A DNA stretch of 64,000 nt from Diphasiastrum complanatum. Lineage: Eukaryota > Streptophyta > Lycopodiopsida > Lycopodiales > Lycopodiaceae. The notes beneath the pieces were generated by a model, which saw nothing but the letters and a program-made list of their open reading frames with translations, ran no database searches and was not told the DNA's origin. The stretch spans positions 67,164,972 to 67,228,971 of the forward strand of contig CM055100.1 of assembly GCA_029204225.1 (NCBI GenBank), written 5' to 3'. Shown one piece after another: positions 34,161 to 44,934 of this stretch (position 1 is the stretch's first letter; each line of letters starts with the position of its first letter). A program made the position numbers and the translations under genes.

Positions 34161-34771
34161 TATACTTTGAAATATTTCCATTCGGTCACCCACTTGCATT
34201 TTACAATCTTTCCCTTATCTGGTAATGGCTGCAACGTCCATACCTCATTCTTCCTCATGGATTTCATCTCCTCATTCATGGCTTGGATCCATTTGTCCTT
34301 CTTTGGACATTCAATTGCTTTCTCGAATGTCAGTGGTTCTCCACTGAATCCACAAAACTCTTCTGACGTAGAAGCTGCGCTGTCTGGCACAAATCTTGTT
34401 GGTGCTCTTCGGTCTCTTGTCCATCTTCTAGGAGATCCTTCTGGTTTTACAATGCTCTTTCCTTTATCTGTTCTGCTAGCTCCGGAACCATTTCGGTTTA
34501 CAGGTGTTGTAGCAGTAGGCTGGCTTGCGAATCTTTCTTCGTCTGATTCGTCACTCGAACTAATAAATCTTGATGGATCTACACTCCAAAAGTCAGACAT
34601 TATCTGTCTTGATGTAACGAAATGTGAGGTTGCTTCTGAATCAAGGATTACTTCTTGTGTGTCAGGTGTCGATACTGCACACATGTCTGCACAGATGTAG
34701 GCAGTCGAATTTCCATGTTTCGATCTTTTTTCGCCCATCTTCGAGCTTTCTGGCTCCTCGACGTAGGACAA
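34160..34771 (-). pseudogene. Copia K protease fused to pre-RT region; integrase deleted
   Basis: The frame starts near the gag/protease boundary. VILDSEATSHF is a degenerate copia protease active site (family form DSGATSH). Within a few codons it passes to the acidic linker and the RT start (RRAPTRFVPDS, EKAIECPKKDKWIQAMNEEMKSM). Integrase, normally about 400 residues between protease and RT in copia, is absent, so an internal deletion joined the two. The frame stays open over 203 codons. Confidence 0.8.
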
Positions 34772-34789
34772 ACAATTATTGTTCTCCTA

Positions 34790-35225
34790 TTTGCTTTAAA
34801 CTTGTTTGTTTCTTGGGTAATGGTAACAGTCCATGGCTGCATGACCCTTCTTGTGACAATGGATACACTCGATCTTCGGATTTAGCCAACACGAATCGAC
34901 AGTATGTCCTTTGCGTCTACATCTCACACATATTTTCTTGTCTCCATTCTGTTGTTTCGGCTTTTATTTGTTCTTCCATTTGTCTCTGTTGGCTCCCTAC
35001 TGGTCTCGATCCTGCCTCCCTCTTAGGCTTGAACAGTTTTTTCGTCTTCTCCTTGTTGCTGTAGAGAGCTTGGTCAAAAGCATCCTTGTGATCAAGGTGA
35101 CCTTCTCCTGTTGTTCGTGAATATTTCGTCTTTGAGATCTTTGTTTTTGAGGTCTTCGAGGTATTCGTCAGGTTAGGAGTTGAGAGCTAGCAGAGCTTTG
35201 ATAACAGAAACATTTTGTTTCTTCA
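34790..35225 (-). pseudogene. Copia K gag C-terminus with two zinc knuckles
   Basis: Minus-strand reading gives CVRCRRKGHTVDSC and CIHCHKKGHAAMDC (about 34845-34935), both of CX2CX4HX4C form, the nucleic-acid-binding knuckles of gag. Upstream, up to 35225, is a basic and acidic spacer with stops and the segment duplicated at 32640-32790. The rest of gag and the 5' LTR are missing. Confidence 0.85.
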
Positions 35226-35345
35226 GTCTTGAGATGAACCTCATGCTCCTTGACCGCTTTACTAAAAACCAATATATCGTCAATAAAATTGATGACAAAC
35301 TTGCCCATATTGCTATGGCCATATTCGGTTAAGGACCTGGAATAG
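35226..35345 (-). pseudogene. Ty3/gypsy RT scrap with FIDD box
   Basis: The minus strand reads [30 protein letters not shown], the region around the catalytic aspartates of gypsy RT. Both ends are truncated. Related to the remnants at 1975 and 59090. Confidence 0.75.
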
Positions 35346-35386
35346 TCCTAATATGGTAGACCGGCCCTCCAGTGTTCAAGATTATT

Positions 35387-36490
35387 TGTCATGCCATGAT
35401 TTAATTTCATGTCAAGGCCAGTTTGTGACTAATTACCTTGAGAGGACCCAGACACTCTAATTGAGAGATATGGAGTATTGCATGTCTGTGTGACAGATAT
35501 AGGTAGGAGAAATGCATGAAGAGATGTGATCTATTTATAGTTGACCTGCATGGGGATTGCGTGGTTACATGCGCATGACTCTACTCTCTATATAATGAGG
35601 TAGAGATTCTCCCGTCGACATATTGGGTTTAGGTCACCAGTTTCTCTCTTCTCCTCTTGCTTCACATGGCATGGCTTGGGGGCTAGATCCAGGTTTGATC
35701 TAGGTTTGGTTGGGCGGTTTGGCTCCATAGTCTCTCTTATTGTGTTCTCCTATCTTCATCTTAGGGGCAATCCTTGAGGGTCTTTACATTGGTATCAGAG
35801 CGGGGCTAAGATGCGGGTCTTATATGGGATTGGAGGCAAACTCTACATCGGATTGGAGTGTTGATTTCACAAGGGAATTTGGAGTTGGATTTACTAATTC
35901 TGGTTTAAAGCATACTTGTCAAATTTGGTGGTAGAGTGCTCTTCTACTTCAATTTTTTTTTGATATAGATGCTATGAGTTAGTAATGAATTTCTTCTTAA
36001 AATTTCTTCTTGTGCCTTGTGGAAGATTTTATTTGATGTAGAAGGTTCTGCATGTGTAAATCCACTTGATGGTTGTTGTCTAAACTGCTTGTTTGAGATT
36101 CGAATAATTACCATAAAATCCTGAAAGATATTGGCAATCAGATTCATGACTAGTTTCGGAATGTTTTGGGAAATGTTCGTGATAAACTAATGAAACTGGA
36201 GGGTCTTGAATCTATATTTTAATATGCATGTTGAGGGTTCAGAATTAATCCTCTTGTTAAGCAAGCAACTGAAAGCCTGGATTGGATTGTAATTCTGTTC
36301 ATTCTCTAGTTAGAAGCAGGAAGAGACAAGGACAATAGGGTGTCGTTCTGCCTGTCTTGGAATTAATTATTCCTAGAAGAAGTAATTATGATGTTGTCTG
36401 TCCTACTTTGGTTTTGAAGGAAGAAAGAGATCATAGTTCTTTGGATTAGTTAATGCATGCATCATGAATGTCCTTCCGAAAGCTTCTTTG
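35387..36490 (+). mobile_element. D: 5' LTR, primer-binding site and leader of an element related to A
   Basis: The LTR spans 35387-35788 (start TGTCATGCCATG, end TTTACA), then one base and TGGTATCAGAGC at 35790-35801. Its middle shares GCTTGGGGGCTAGATCC and GATCTAGGTTTGGTTGGG with the LTRs of element A. About 690 bp of leader follow with no identifiable gag and stop where element C begins. Confidence 0.8.
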
Positions 36491-36494
36491 TACA

Positions 36495-37129
36495 CACTTT
36501 GTTAATCAAACAATAAAGTGTCTACTGGAAGATTTTTTTTGTTATACATAGATTTAGTACTCTCTATCATCCCAGAGGGAATGGCCAAGCTGAATCTTCC
36601 AATAAGGTTCTCTGCACCATTATGACAAAGACAGTTGAAGCGAGTCTCTGATTGGGAACATAAACTATATGTAGCATTATGGGCATTCAGAACCGCTTAC
36701 AAAAATAGTACAAATCAAACACCTTTTCAACTGGTTTATGGTCAAGATGCTATCATGCCGATTGAATTTTTAATCTCATCTTTACGCATAGCGGCCACAG
36801 AACGATTAAATGATGATACGTCTTTACAACTCCGTCATGAAGCGTTGCACAAATTATGTGGAACCCGATTGATGGCAGTTCATGCCTTAGCAGCAGAGAA
36901 AGCCCGCCACAAGGCATGGCACGATTGCCGATTGCACAAAAAAGAGTTGAAAGTAGGAGATCTTGCATTAATGTACAAAACCAAGCTGATCAAGGGCAAG
37001 TTCAAGTTTACCGAAGAAGGCCCGTATAAAGTGAAGGAAATCTTGAACTATGGCGCAGTAATTCTTGAGCACTTGGACGGAAAACGATTTGATACTCCGA
37101 TGAATGGCAGCCACTTACACAAGTTTTGA
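36495..37129 (+). pseudogene. Element C integrase, core end and C-terminus
   Basis: Shows THFVNQTIKCLLED, then HPRGNGQAESSNKV carrying the third catalytic Glu (GQAE), a frameshift near 36645, WAFRTAYKNSTNQTPFQLVYG and the C-terminal KAWHDCRLHKKELKVGDLALM and GPYKVKEILNYGAV blocks. It ends at a TGA at 37127-37129. The 5' part of integrase is absent. Confidence 0.88.
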
Positions 37130-37780
37130 CAGCCTACTCCGCCAGTTCAGCAAGTCTGATATCAATGGTTTTTTAATTTTATTTGTTTTTCAATTTTTTG
37201 TTTTTCAGTACTTAATTTGTTGAGTTTTTTGGAAAAAGACAGTTAAAATAATAATAATAATAATAAATTTTAAATTAAATTGAGAAAAGATTGATGAGCA
37301 AAAGTCAGAAAGTCATCAGCATAGAAAAAGGAAGCACAGTAATTTTTTGATGAAAAAAGACTTAGAAAATCACTATTTTGGTCAGATTTAGCCTATCCAA
37401 TACCAGAAACCTTCGTTGAGCTCTCAGACTATACATCCACTCTAGATTTATCTAATTTGAAGTGGGCGAAGGTTCATGTTCAGAAAAACTCCAGTTTTTT
37501 AGTCTGGCGAAGGATCAGTGATATGTCATTTTGGGGACCTTCGCCGAGCATCTTAACCTCATTATTAACCTTCGCCGACATGTTAGATGATCTTAAAATG
37601 TCAAAATTAGGTTGTCCATAGGTTCAGGTCTTGGAAAAATATATTTATGACAATACCTGGGCGAAGGACCCTCTTGGGCGAAGGTTCATCCTTCGTCAGG
37701 CCTGGAAAACGTTCGCCTGATAGGTTCATATCTCCAAAAACCTTCATCGAGATTTTTATACCCTATTATCACAGTACTGT
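37130..37780 (+). other. Element C non-coding spacer with CCTTCGCC words
   Basis: Between integrase and the extra ORF. It contains a short (ATA)n run near 37247-37265 and repeated GCGAAGG / CCTTCGCC words (about 37468-37740). No frame of note. Confidence 0.55.
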
Positions 37781-37782
37781 AC

Positions 37783-38691
37783 ATGCCTGCAAATTTTTGT
37801 TCAGAACTGATCAGCCAAACTAGTATTCAGTGTAATGGACCCACCAAATTCACCTATAAGTTGATTGAATTCGATTCATTCCTCACTTGTGCTAGCGAAG
37901 CTCTTGCGAATTTTTACCATGACCAAAGCCTTCCCAAATTTTTGCACTACTTTTTGAGACACTTTTATGCGTTTTATATTTCATTTCTGATCATCATGTC
38001 TTCTACCGATACTTCTCAGTCTCCGTGCTATACTATCCATCGTGATGTCCCATCTTCAACGGACATCATGATCCTTCCTCTGCTCACTGCAATGGGTATT
38101 CATGAGAGAGCCTTTTCTGGTCGCATCAATATGGAATTTATCACTCTTGCCTTCAGTACATGGAAGGAAGAGAAATCTAAATTTTATATCACTTTCCAGG
38201 GAGCCACACACAAGGTGCGAGTCATTGAGGCCGCCCTTGTAGCTATAGGTATAGCATCTGGCACGCAGGCCTCACCCAATCACAAGCACGCCAAACAGGC
38301 CATCAAGCCATATATTGACCTCACCAACGATCTACACTGGACCAATGACGGCTACCTTCTGGAAGCCATCATTGAGCCTTCAATCCACGCTGCTGCCCAG
38401 CTACTGAACAACTTCCTAATGGTTGGCAACCTCAGGAAAGACCGCATCACATCACAGATCCTCCATAGGATAGTGGAGTCCCACACCAAGTTGGCCAGAT
38501 CCCCTCTTGAACCATATAGTTGGTTCAAGACTTTTTCTGGTGAGCTCAAACGAGCTATTAAGGCCAATACTAAGCAGCAGTTCGCTGCTGGTTCTTTATT
38601 GTCCCTTTTAGCTGCTTCTCACTTAGAAAACAGAATCCATGGCTTCCACCTCGATTCCGTGCTTTCAGTCTACGAAGAAGTACCGGCATAG
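37783..38691 (+). CDS. Extra ORF X1 of element C, unknown function
   Basis: An open frame of 302 codons after integrase; a start at the ATG near 37999 (MSSTDTSQSP) is also reasonable. The product is mixed helical in character, with no zinc knuckle, protease, RT or integrase motif, and I do not recognise it. A hydrophobic stretch (FYAFYISFLII) lies just before the internal ATG; whether it is a membrane segment is unclear. Position between integrase and 3' LTR matches where Tat/Athila elements carry additional or envelope-like ORFs, but no envelope hallmark is seen. It may once have continued into X2 through a Pro/Ser-rich linker (38700-38980). Confidence 0.6.
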   Translation: MPANFCSELISQTSIQCNGPTKFTYKLIEFDSFLTCASEALANFYHDQSLPKFLHYFLRHFYAFYISFLIIMSSTDTSQSPCYTIHRDVPSSTDIMILPLLTAMGIHERAFSGRINMEFITLAFSTWKEEKSKFYITFQGATHKVRVIEAALVAIGIASGTQASPNHKHAKQAIKPYIDLTNDLHWTNDGYLLEAIIEPSIHAAAQLLNNFLMVGNLRKDRITSQILHRIVESHTKLARSPLEPYSWFKTFSGELKRAIKANTKQQFAAGSLLSLLAASHLENRIHGFHLDSVLSVYEEVPA

Positions 38692-38984
38692 TCATCTTAC
38701 CAAGCCTCGAGTTCTCATAGTCATCGTCGTCCACGCAGCGAGATCGTTATTCCTGACTCGCCTTTCACGTCACGACGTTGCACTAGGAATACCTTGTCAG
38801 CTGTGCTTCCCCCCCTGTTGCTATTCGCACTGAACTTCTCATTCCCCCAACCTCTGATGCTTCCCTCGTCTCTGCTTCCATTCAAGGACAGTCTGTGACC
38901 ATTGGGCCTACCATTCTCATCACAGCTGCCCAGGCCGCCTCACCCCCACACACCGAAGCCACCTCACCAAACACACAGTTCTTT

Positions 38985-40702
38985 ATGGATATGTTTGATG
39001 ATTCCGACCCCCTTGGGGCCACCGAAATTTTTGAAATCCCCTGGAAGAGGATCCTGACATATCCATGAATCTACTGTTGGTGTTGAAGATGTCAGCCAGC
39101 AACCTCACACGGAAGATAGCCCAGCCGTACTTTGGGTCGACAAAGTTGTGAAATCACCGAAACAGTTCGACGCCATAGTGCCTGAGGGATTTGAAGAGGA
39201 GGGCATTTTTGAAGAAGAAGTACTAGTGGCACCTATTCCATGCCTACCAAGGATAGTACCATCAGGTCCTGCTGCTGCTGCTGCCTCCACGACCATCGAT
39301 TCTAGTGATGCTCTATGTTTGGTTTCAAGCCTTGCGCAAGTGATCCAGTCTATGCTAGATAAGAAGAAGGAAATGGAGCAGAGAATCGATGGGGTCCGAA
39401 AACACTCTGATCAACCAGAAAATTGTCTAGTTGGATCGAGAGTTAAAGATTGCCAAACAACATGAAGACAAGGCTGAAGCCAAAAAGAAGTTGGCCCAGC
39501 AACAAGCTGATCGCTTGGAAGACTATATCAGCTCTCTGCAAAACACCCAGACAACCGCACAGGATCAGGTGGATAAGGCCGTGCAAGATGCAAAGCAATA
39601 GGTGCAGCTGCTGAAGGGTCAATTACAGATGGCCGAACAAGATCGCACGCGGCTTCAAGGTGAATTGGATGCAACCACCCTTGAACGTGATGCGTATCTT
39701 CAAACACAAATACCAGATCATCCGGTCACACCGATGGAGATTGCGTATTTGTTCAAGAAAGTGGAGACATACAAAGTGACCCTTCAGGGATTTCAAGGCC
39801 GCTTTGACAGGTTCAAAGGAGCAGCTTCAACCGAGTTGGCAAAGGCTAAGAAGACCATCACCGCCTATGAAAAAGCAGCTGCTCAAGTGTTGGAAGCCGG
39901 ACCACAAATCCCCGTACCGGTCATGTCGCAATTCTCCCCTCCACGCCAAGAAGCTGTACCAATGGATACAGGGGTAGATTCGAGCATGGACCAGGGGGGA
40001 GCTCCAGATATAGCCGAACAACCGCCACTCTTACCGGTAGTACAAGCAGGTCCATCCTCATCAAGGACCACACCTCTATTCAGAAGGCCCATCCGCGTCA
40101 AGGACCAGATCCAGACCTTTTTAAAGCAACATCCGCATGAGTCCTCGTGTGGTGGATGGGTTCTGAAGTTTAAGACCTCTGAGATAGAGGCCGGCAAAGA
40201 GTTGGATAAAATACCTGCATTGGGAGAGCAACCGGCATGGAGAATCACTGTTTTTGAAAAAACTCCGGAATCAATTAGGAAGTACGTTGCCAGCCCTCGC
40301 CAATTGCGGGTAGATCCCTATTACGTGCCAATGCCGCGAAGAAATAAATGGAAAGATTTGGGGTTGGCTATGGACAAGATCACCATCCATACGTCCAATT
40401 GGCCAATCATCCATCAACCTTACAGCTGGACAATCTTAGTGGATTTCCATTGTGTCTTACAAGCCTATCAGAAAGAATATGTCCAATCTCCAGATCCAAC
40501 GGTGCAACAATCGGCAATGTTTGCTAAAGATCTAACTCTGTTGGCATCAGTGGCAACCAGATGGGACGATTGTCTCCCTCCTCTGACATTCGATCCAAAT
40601 AAGCCGATGGCCTCAAAGCAAATCAAAGATCAGTTGTCGATTGCTCGTTTATATTTTCGTACAGCAATGATGGGAGGCTCTTGGGAATCACGCTTCACAT
40701 GA
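38985..40702 (+). pseudogene. Extra ORF X2 of element C: coiled-coil protein, frame-broken
   Basis: Begins with an acidic block (MDMFDDSDPLGATEIFEIP) also present in element B. After breaks it continues at 39148-39465 and, past a shift near 39430 and a stop at 39599, in a 366-codon frame to 40702. Residues before and after that stop have heptad-like Leu/Gln/Glu/Lys spacing (AKKKLAQQQADRLEDYISSL, LLKGQLQMAEQDRTRLQGEL), so a long coiled coil is likely. A Pro-rich linker and a globular C-terminal domain of unknown type (VASPRQLRVDPYYVPMPRRNK, PYSWTILVDFHCVLQAY) follow. Function unknown; a structural or gag-like role is possible. Confidence 0.65.
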
Positions 40703-40896
40703 TGGACAACCTCCAAGTAGATTGCCGGAGCCCACCGTTGTTTTTTGCCATACAATTTGGATTTTAATATTGCACGCCTCGACTTTATGGAGGTGCAGTA
40801 CCATTTAATCCAGAATCGGCGCGAAGCCAATAAAAGTCTCCAATAACTGCATATTGCAGGTGTCGTGAGACCGCCACCAGTTTTGATGGAGAATAC

Positions 40897-41597
40897 TGTT
40901 GGAGGGTTTGCGGATCCCAAGGCAACCCTAACCCTAGTTAATAAGTGAGAGGGATTTGGCACCCTGCGTGTGTAAGTCCAACCCGATGATCATATAGTTA
41001 TTTGATTGATTAGTTAAAAGTCAATAAAAGGACTTTAGGCCTTTTTGCGAGACTTTTAATGTCGTAGGGCCTAAATGTCAAGTTAGTGAATAAAGTTGGG
41101 TTTCCCTCCAATTTTGATGGTTCCCACACTTTTTTAAATTTGAATAAAAAGAGAGGCAAGCCTGGACCAATAGGATTCAGAGGCCAGAGTCCTCCTCTCT
41201 ACTATAAGAAGGGACCAACTCGAATTGCTCCTCATGTTCATTTCCTCATTTCAATAAAGCAGATTGGTTCTCTTCAGAAATGGATTGATGAATGTCCTTG
41301 CTCTTCTTCTTTCCTTCTCCATCTTTCATGCTTTCTTTGGATTTTGCTAATTATTGGATCCAAATGTTATTGGGATTGAGTGTTATTATACTTTTTATGA
41401 GAGAGAGAGAGAGAGTAAGCTATCTTTGTTGTGGATCTTAGTGTTAATGGATCTTAGTGTTAATGAGTAGGGTTAATGGATGTAGAGTTAGATTTAGATC
41501 TTCCATTCATGCTGAAATCTGAACTAAACTATCGCTCTCATGGGAACGAAACTACGCGTGACAACTAACTCCGTCTCTATGATGCTAGATTGACTAG
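40897..41597 (+). repeat. Element C 3' LTR
   Basis: Complete LTR of about 700 bp starting TGTTGGAGGG. It contains a TATA-like CTACTATAAGAAGGG region near 41200, an AATAAA near 41250 and a (GA)n run near 41399. It ends GATTGACTAGA as in element B. The exact 3' base is uncertain by 2-5 bp. Confidence 0.8.
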
Positions 41598-41850
41598 ATC
41601 TTAGATTCAGGTTAGGCAAGGAAAGAAACCCATTACAATATCCCACAATGGGCCTTTCAAGGCCCATTATCTAGTACATTATCCTCCACATAAGGGTGGT
41701 CTTTCTTTTATTCTTTAATCTTTCTCAAGGGTTTAACCATGATGTTCATGGTGCTAAAACTATATTCCATGTTCCATAATAGGAAGTCTCAAATTATTCC
41801 ATTAAAAGCTTTAAAATGTGATAAGTGTCTTTAACAACTTGACCAACTAA
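41598..41850. other. Unassigned spacer
   Basis: About 250 bp of AT-rich DNA between the element C LTR and the tandem duplication. No feature recognised. Confidence 0.4.
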
Positions 41851-41857
41851 TCTTCAA

Positions 41858-42500
41858 AAGGTGCATTATTGTTTCCAACATGTTTGCACACCTTTTCCTA
41901 AACGTGACATCATTTGCTGCATGTAGGTGACAATTAGTGCTCAGAAAACTCTTTTGCACCAGGTATGCTAAGAACCTAGTGCTCCAAATGTAAGCCGACT
42001 TTTTCAAAACTTGGATCGGCTTGTTACATGTAGAGATCTTTTCCTTTGGAAAACAATTAGCAAGTTTTAAACCTGTTGAGTTTTTCTCAACCGGCTTTTT
42101 TACCAATGTTCGGGAAAGCCGACATAGTTGAAGAATAGAATCGACATCTTTTCTCAAAAACCGGCATGGCAAAAATTGTACAGGATTTTTTATGTCGTAA
42201 ATCTTAGATTTTATAAGAGAAAACCGGCAAGTAAGAGCTTGTCACTTAATAGAGGCCGGAGAACTTTTCCACATATCGGGAAAACTCAAAAAGGTTTCCC
42301 GAACACTGCTTTCTTACATAGGTAGACGGCCTTTTCCGAGTAGTGGTGACAATCATTTCATGGTGTCCTCTTCTAAGCATGTGTGTGCTTCAAAAGGTAC
42401 GTTGTTGTTTCCAACATAATTGCACACCTTTTCCTGAATGTGACATCATTTGCAACATGTAGATGACATTCATTTCATGGTGTCCTCTTCTAAGTAGGTG
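41858..42500 (+). repeat. Tandem duplication of about 125-140 bp, split by a small transposon
   Basis: The unit AAAAGGTGC-TTGTTTCCAACAT, CACACCTTTTCCT-AA, TGACATCATTTGC, CATGTAG-TGACA, CATTTCATGGTGTCCTCTTC occurs twice. The first copy is interrupted by the 410-bp element at 41935-42344. The second (about 42393-42500) is uninterrupted and shows the empty site. Confidence 0.85.
41935..42344. mobile_element. M1: 410-bp terminal-inverted-repeat element with 9-bp duplication
   Basis: The ends are AGTGCTCAGAAAA (left) and the complement of ACTACTCGGAAAA (right), imperfect terminal inverted repeats. It is flanked on both sides by GGTGACAAT (41926-41934 and 42345-42353). The neighbouring duplicate at about 42460 lacks the insert and one copy of the 9-mer. 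Non-coding. A 9-bp duplication is typical of Mutator-like elements, so I class it tentatively as a MULE-type MITE. Confidence 0.82.
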
Positions 42501-42599
42501 TGAGCTTCAAGAAACCTCCTACTAAAACGTGACACAAAAGAACTATAAATATAATAAAATTGTGATAGTTCTAACTAGCAACTTCTACATTCAATTTTA

Positions 42600-42800
42600 A
42601 TTCTGGGTTTGAAGGCTGCAATTATACATCATATATATCAACCGCAATTCAGGGTACTAATCCAATACACTTAGCAATAATTGAAATGCACTTGAACTAG
42701 TTGTGGAATTTGACGGCTGTATTGGCCGTCAAACACCATTCTAACCATATTTGACAGCCATGATAAAAATTTGACCGTCACTAATGAAGGTCATTTTTTT
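42600..42800. other. Short region with TTTGACGG/CCGTCAAA inverted words
   Basis: TTGACGGCTG...GGCCGTCAAA at 42709-42734 and related TTTGACAGCC, TTTGACCGTC words nearby could form small hairpins. Not enough to define an element. Confidence 0.35.
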
Positions 42801-43208
42801 TTATGAAAGTGTAAGAGGAGAAGGTTGCAGGGCTTGCACGCCGACAATAATTTCATTTTTCCATGAAGAACAAGCAATGTTTTCTTATAAACTATCATAT
42901 TTGAAAGGCAAAATTTACAAAAAACCGTCATTCAAAAACTTCATGCAGCAACCCCAACCGTGCATTTTAGGCGAAAATCAACAAACACAATCATCAATAT
43001 GAATTGTTGTAGATATTGTAACTTGTAACATACTACGTCACCAAGAACTTGAGAACCTCAACAACCACATCCTCGCCACTCGACAACCTCTCTGCCATGT
43101 GAGTAGTGGTTAAGGGAGTGTCGCCTGCACACAACGCCGATCAACGAGCAGTATATTCAAAAGAGATTCCATTGCACACAAAATGGATTCATCAAATGTC
43201 ACATGACT

Positions 43209-43392
43209 CACTGCAGTGCTCGGAAAAGGCCGGCTGCCTATGTAAAAAAGCCGGCTAACCGGTTGAAAGCAATTCAGCAGGTTAAAGAAATAGAGCTTCA
43301 CATGTAAAAAGCTGGTTCAAGTTTTGAAAAAGTCGATTTACTTTTAGAACACCAGGTTCTATGCCTGGTGAAAAAGAGTTTTCCGAGCACTC
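43209..43392. mobile_element. M2: 180-bp relative of M1, inverted
   Basis: The ends read AGTGCTCGGAAAA (43215) and TTTTCCGAGCACT (43379-43391), a near-perfect 13-bp inverted repeat. The interior matches M1 in reverse orientation (ACCAGG, TCGACTTTTTCAAAACTTG, CCGGCTTTTTTAC). The flanks CACATGACT (43200-43208) and CACATGAGT (43393-43401) may be a 9-bp duplication, 8 of 9 matching. Internally deleted compared with M1. Confidence 0.78.
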
Positions 43393-43601
43393 CACATGAG
43401 TTAGAACTTAGGATATGAGAGAAGGGCAGCTAATTTTGAATGCACCAGACCTTTTCAGTGGTTGTAGAAAACCTATAAAAAGTTCAAGTGAGCCTATAAA
43501 ATTTGAAAAAAAACATATGAGATCTGAGCTCATTATTCTGGAAAAACCTAGAAATTTTGACATTTTCTTAATAAAAAAAGCCAAGCTTATTTGCACTAGA
43601 C

Positions 43602-43744
43602 CTGTTCCTAAACGTTCCTTGGTGAAGACAAAGTACGCAGAGAATTCTTGCATCTTTTTCTTGTGCACATCCTTCGAGAAGGCCCAGAAAGAGGGATCAT
43701 CGCCGTGTGCCCATCTATTTGGAAATCTTCGCTCAACACTGCAT
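43602..43744 (-). other. Candidate exon, unknown protein
   Basis: The minus strand has an acceptor-like TTATTGCAG before 43744 and a donor-like ACAG/GTCTAG after 43602. The intervening frame reads VERRFPNRWAHGDDPSFWAF and FSAYFVFTKERLGTG, non-repetitive and compositionally protein-like. It may be a downstream exon of the gene whose candidate exons lie at 44042 and 54507, or of something else. Not recognised. Confidence 0.35.
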
Positions 43745-44041
43745 CTGCAATAATTACCAGTGTAATGAGAAATTATAAGTACTACTGTCAGTGACCGCCG
43801 CGCACTCAACTGCATGATCTGGAAATTAGCCAATTCATCACAAGCTGAAGAGGGCACTGCAACAAAAAAAAAATCTGTCAAAGGTATGGGCGCAGCTAAT
43901 ATTAATGGAATTAGTTGCTTGCCTGAGCTCATTTTTCATGGTGGCTGTTTCGGGGAAGAGGATTTTGGGTGCTGGATTTTTGGAGTCTGTGGTGAGTATG
44001 TGAAAGTAGAGAGTCTCGCACTCGTGAGATTCCATTCTCAC

Positions 44042-44332
44042 CTGAATTCTCTCTTTGTTTCGTAGTTCGTAGTTGCCTGCTACAGAGCCCCGCTCATCCC
44101 GCGCCGCGTCGTCCGGCGGCGCTGACGATGATCCAGGAGCTATTTTCCACTTCATACTGTTGACAGCCTGTGTTTCAACACGCTGCACTATGGGTAATTG
44201 GTATGTCTCCTCCTTCCTTCGGTGTACCAATTCCTTGAGTTTCATCAAGAGAGATTCCGGCGTACCTTCCGGTGCGGGGGCAATGGCTGCTGGCTGCATG
44301 TGAAGAACTGCAACTGACTGCTGCAGGGTCTC
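44042..44332 (-). CDS. Candidate internal exon of a host gene
   Basis: The 291-bp (97-codon) minus-strand segment is open and bounded by a good acceptor (GGATACAG/GAGACC) and a strong donor (ATTCAG/GTGAGA). It begins TLQQSVAVLHMQPAAIAPAP and includes ESLLMKLKELVHRRKEETYQ and APGSSSAPPDDAARDERGS. Its phase (0/0) matches the end of the exon at 54507-55004. The join is inferred: about 10.2 kb lies between them, of which 8.3 kb is retrotransposon P. It could instead be an unrelated ORF. Function unknown. Confidence 0.45.
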
Positions 44333-44934
44333 CTGTATCCAAGCATTTCAAATTCAAGTAGCTAATTAAATATCAACATCTCATACAGAAAGAGAAGTCA
44401 TAGTATAGTCAATGCTAACATACAAGTGCACATAGTCAATATTAACATACAAATGCACTTAAAATTGAAAAGAACTTTGTTAAATTTTGTTTTCAGAGAT
44501 TTTGAGTTTTTATAGTCGTTGAGGTTAATTTAGAAAGGGGTAAGATCCTCTTTGGAGGGCCTTACCCGTCTTAAAGGCCGACGGGCCTAGATTACATGAA
44601 CTTCAACATCAGCTTTTTGTCACTTATCATCAGTGTTGACACTTCAATCTTGTCTAAAACGAAAAGACGGCATTGTGCACACACTTGTCAGCACTGTTAC
44701 TGCTTATTATGTGCAGAACAAAACGAGTGTGCATTGTGCACTACATCGTGCACTTTCTTACTGTGCAATCTCAAAGGGCATTGAAAATTGGTAAATGTCA
44801 CTGTGTAAAATTTTTACAGAGCGTTCAGCAATCAAGCACTTCAAACCAAGAAACAACTACAACAAACCAACGCACATAGAGTTTTCATGTGCACTAATTA
44901 ATCTTGCACTTCATTGCTATGCAATAACCAAAAA

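Larger units (their letters stand above)
36490..41597 (+). mobile_element. C: Tat/Athila-like gypsy element, 3' half, with extra ORFs
   Basis: Starts inside integrase (THFVNQTIKCLL) against element D. It runs through the integrase C-terminus (to 37129), about 650 bp of non-coding DNA, a long unidentified coding region (37783-40702) and a full LTR (40897-41597). It is about 90% similar by eye to element B in the shared integrase part. The 5' half, with RT, gag and 5' LTR, is missing. Confidence 0.85.

Noticed and set aside
34056-34700. 214-codon plus-strand frame
   Set aside because: It is antisense to copia K protease/RT coding sequence and has no domain of its own.
43408-43932. 174-codon minus frame taken as one protein
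   Set aside because: It runs through likely splice sites and low-quality sequence; only the central piece (43602-43744) is exon-like.
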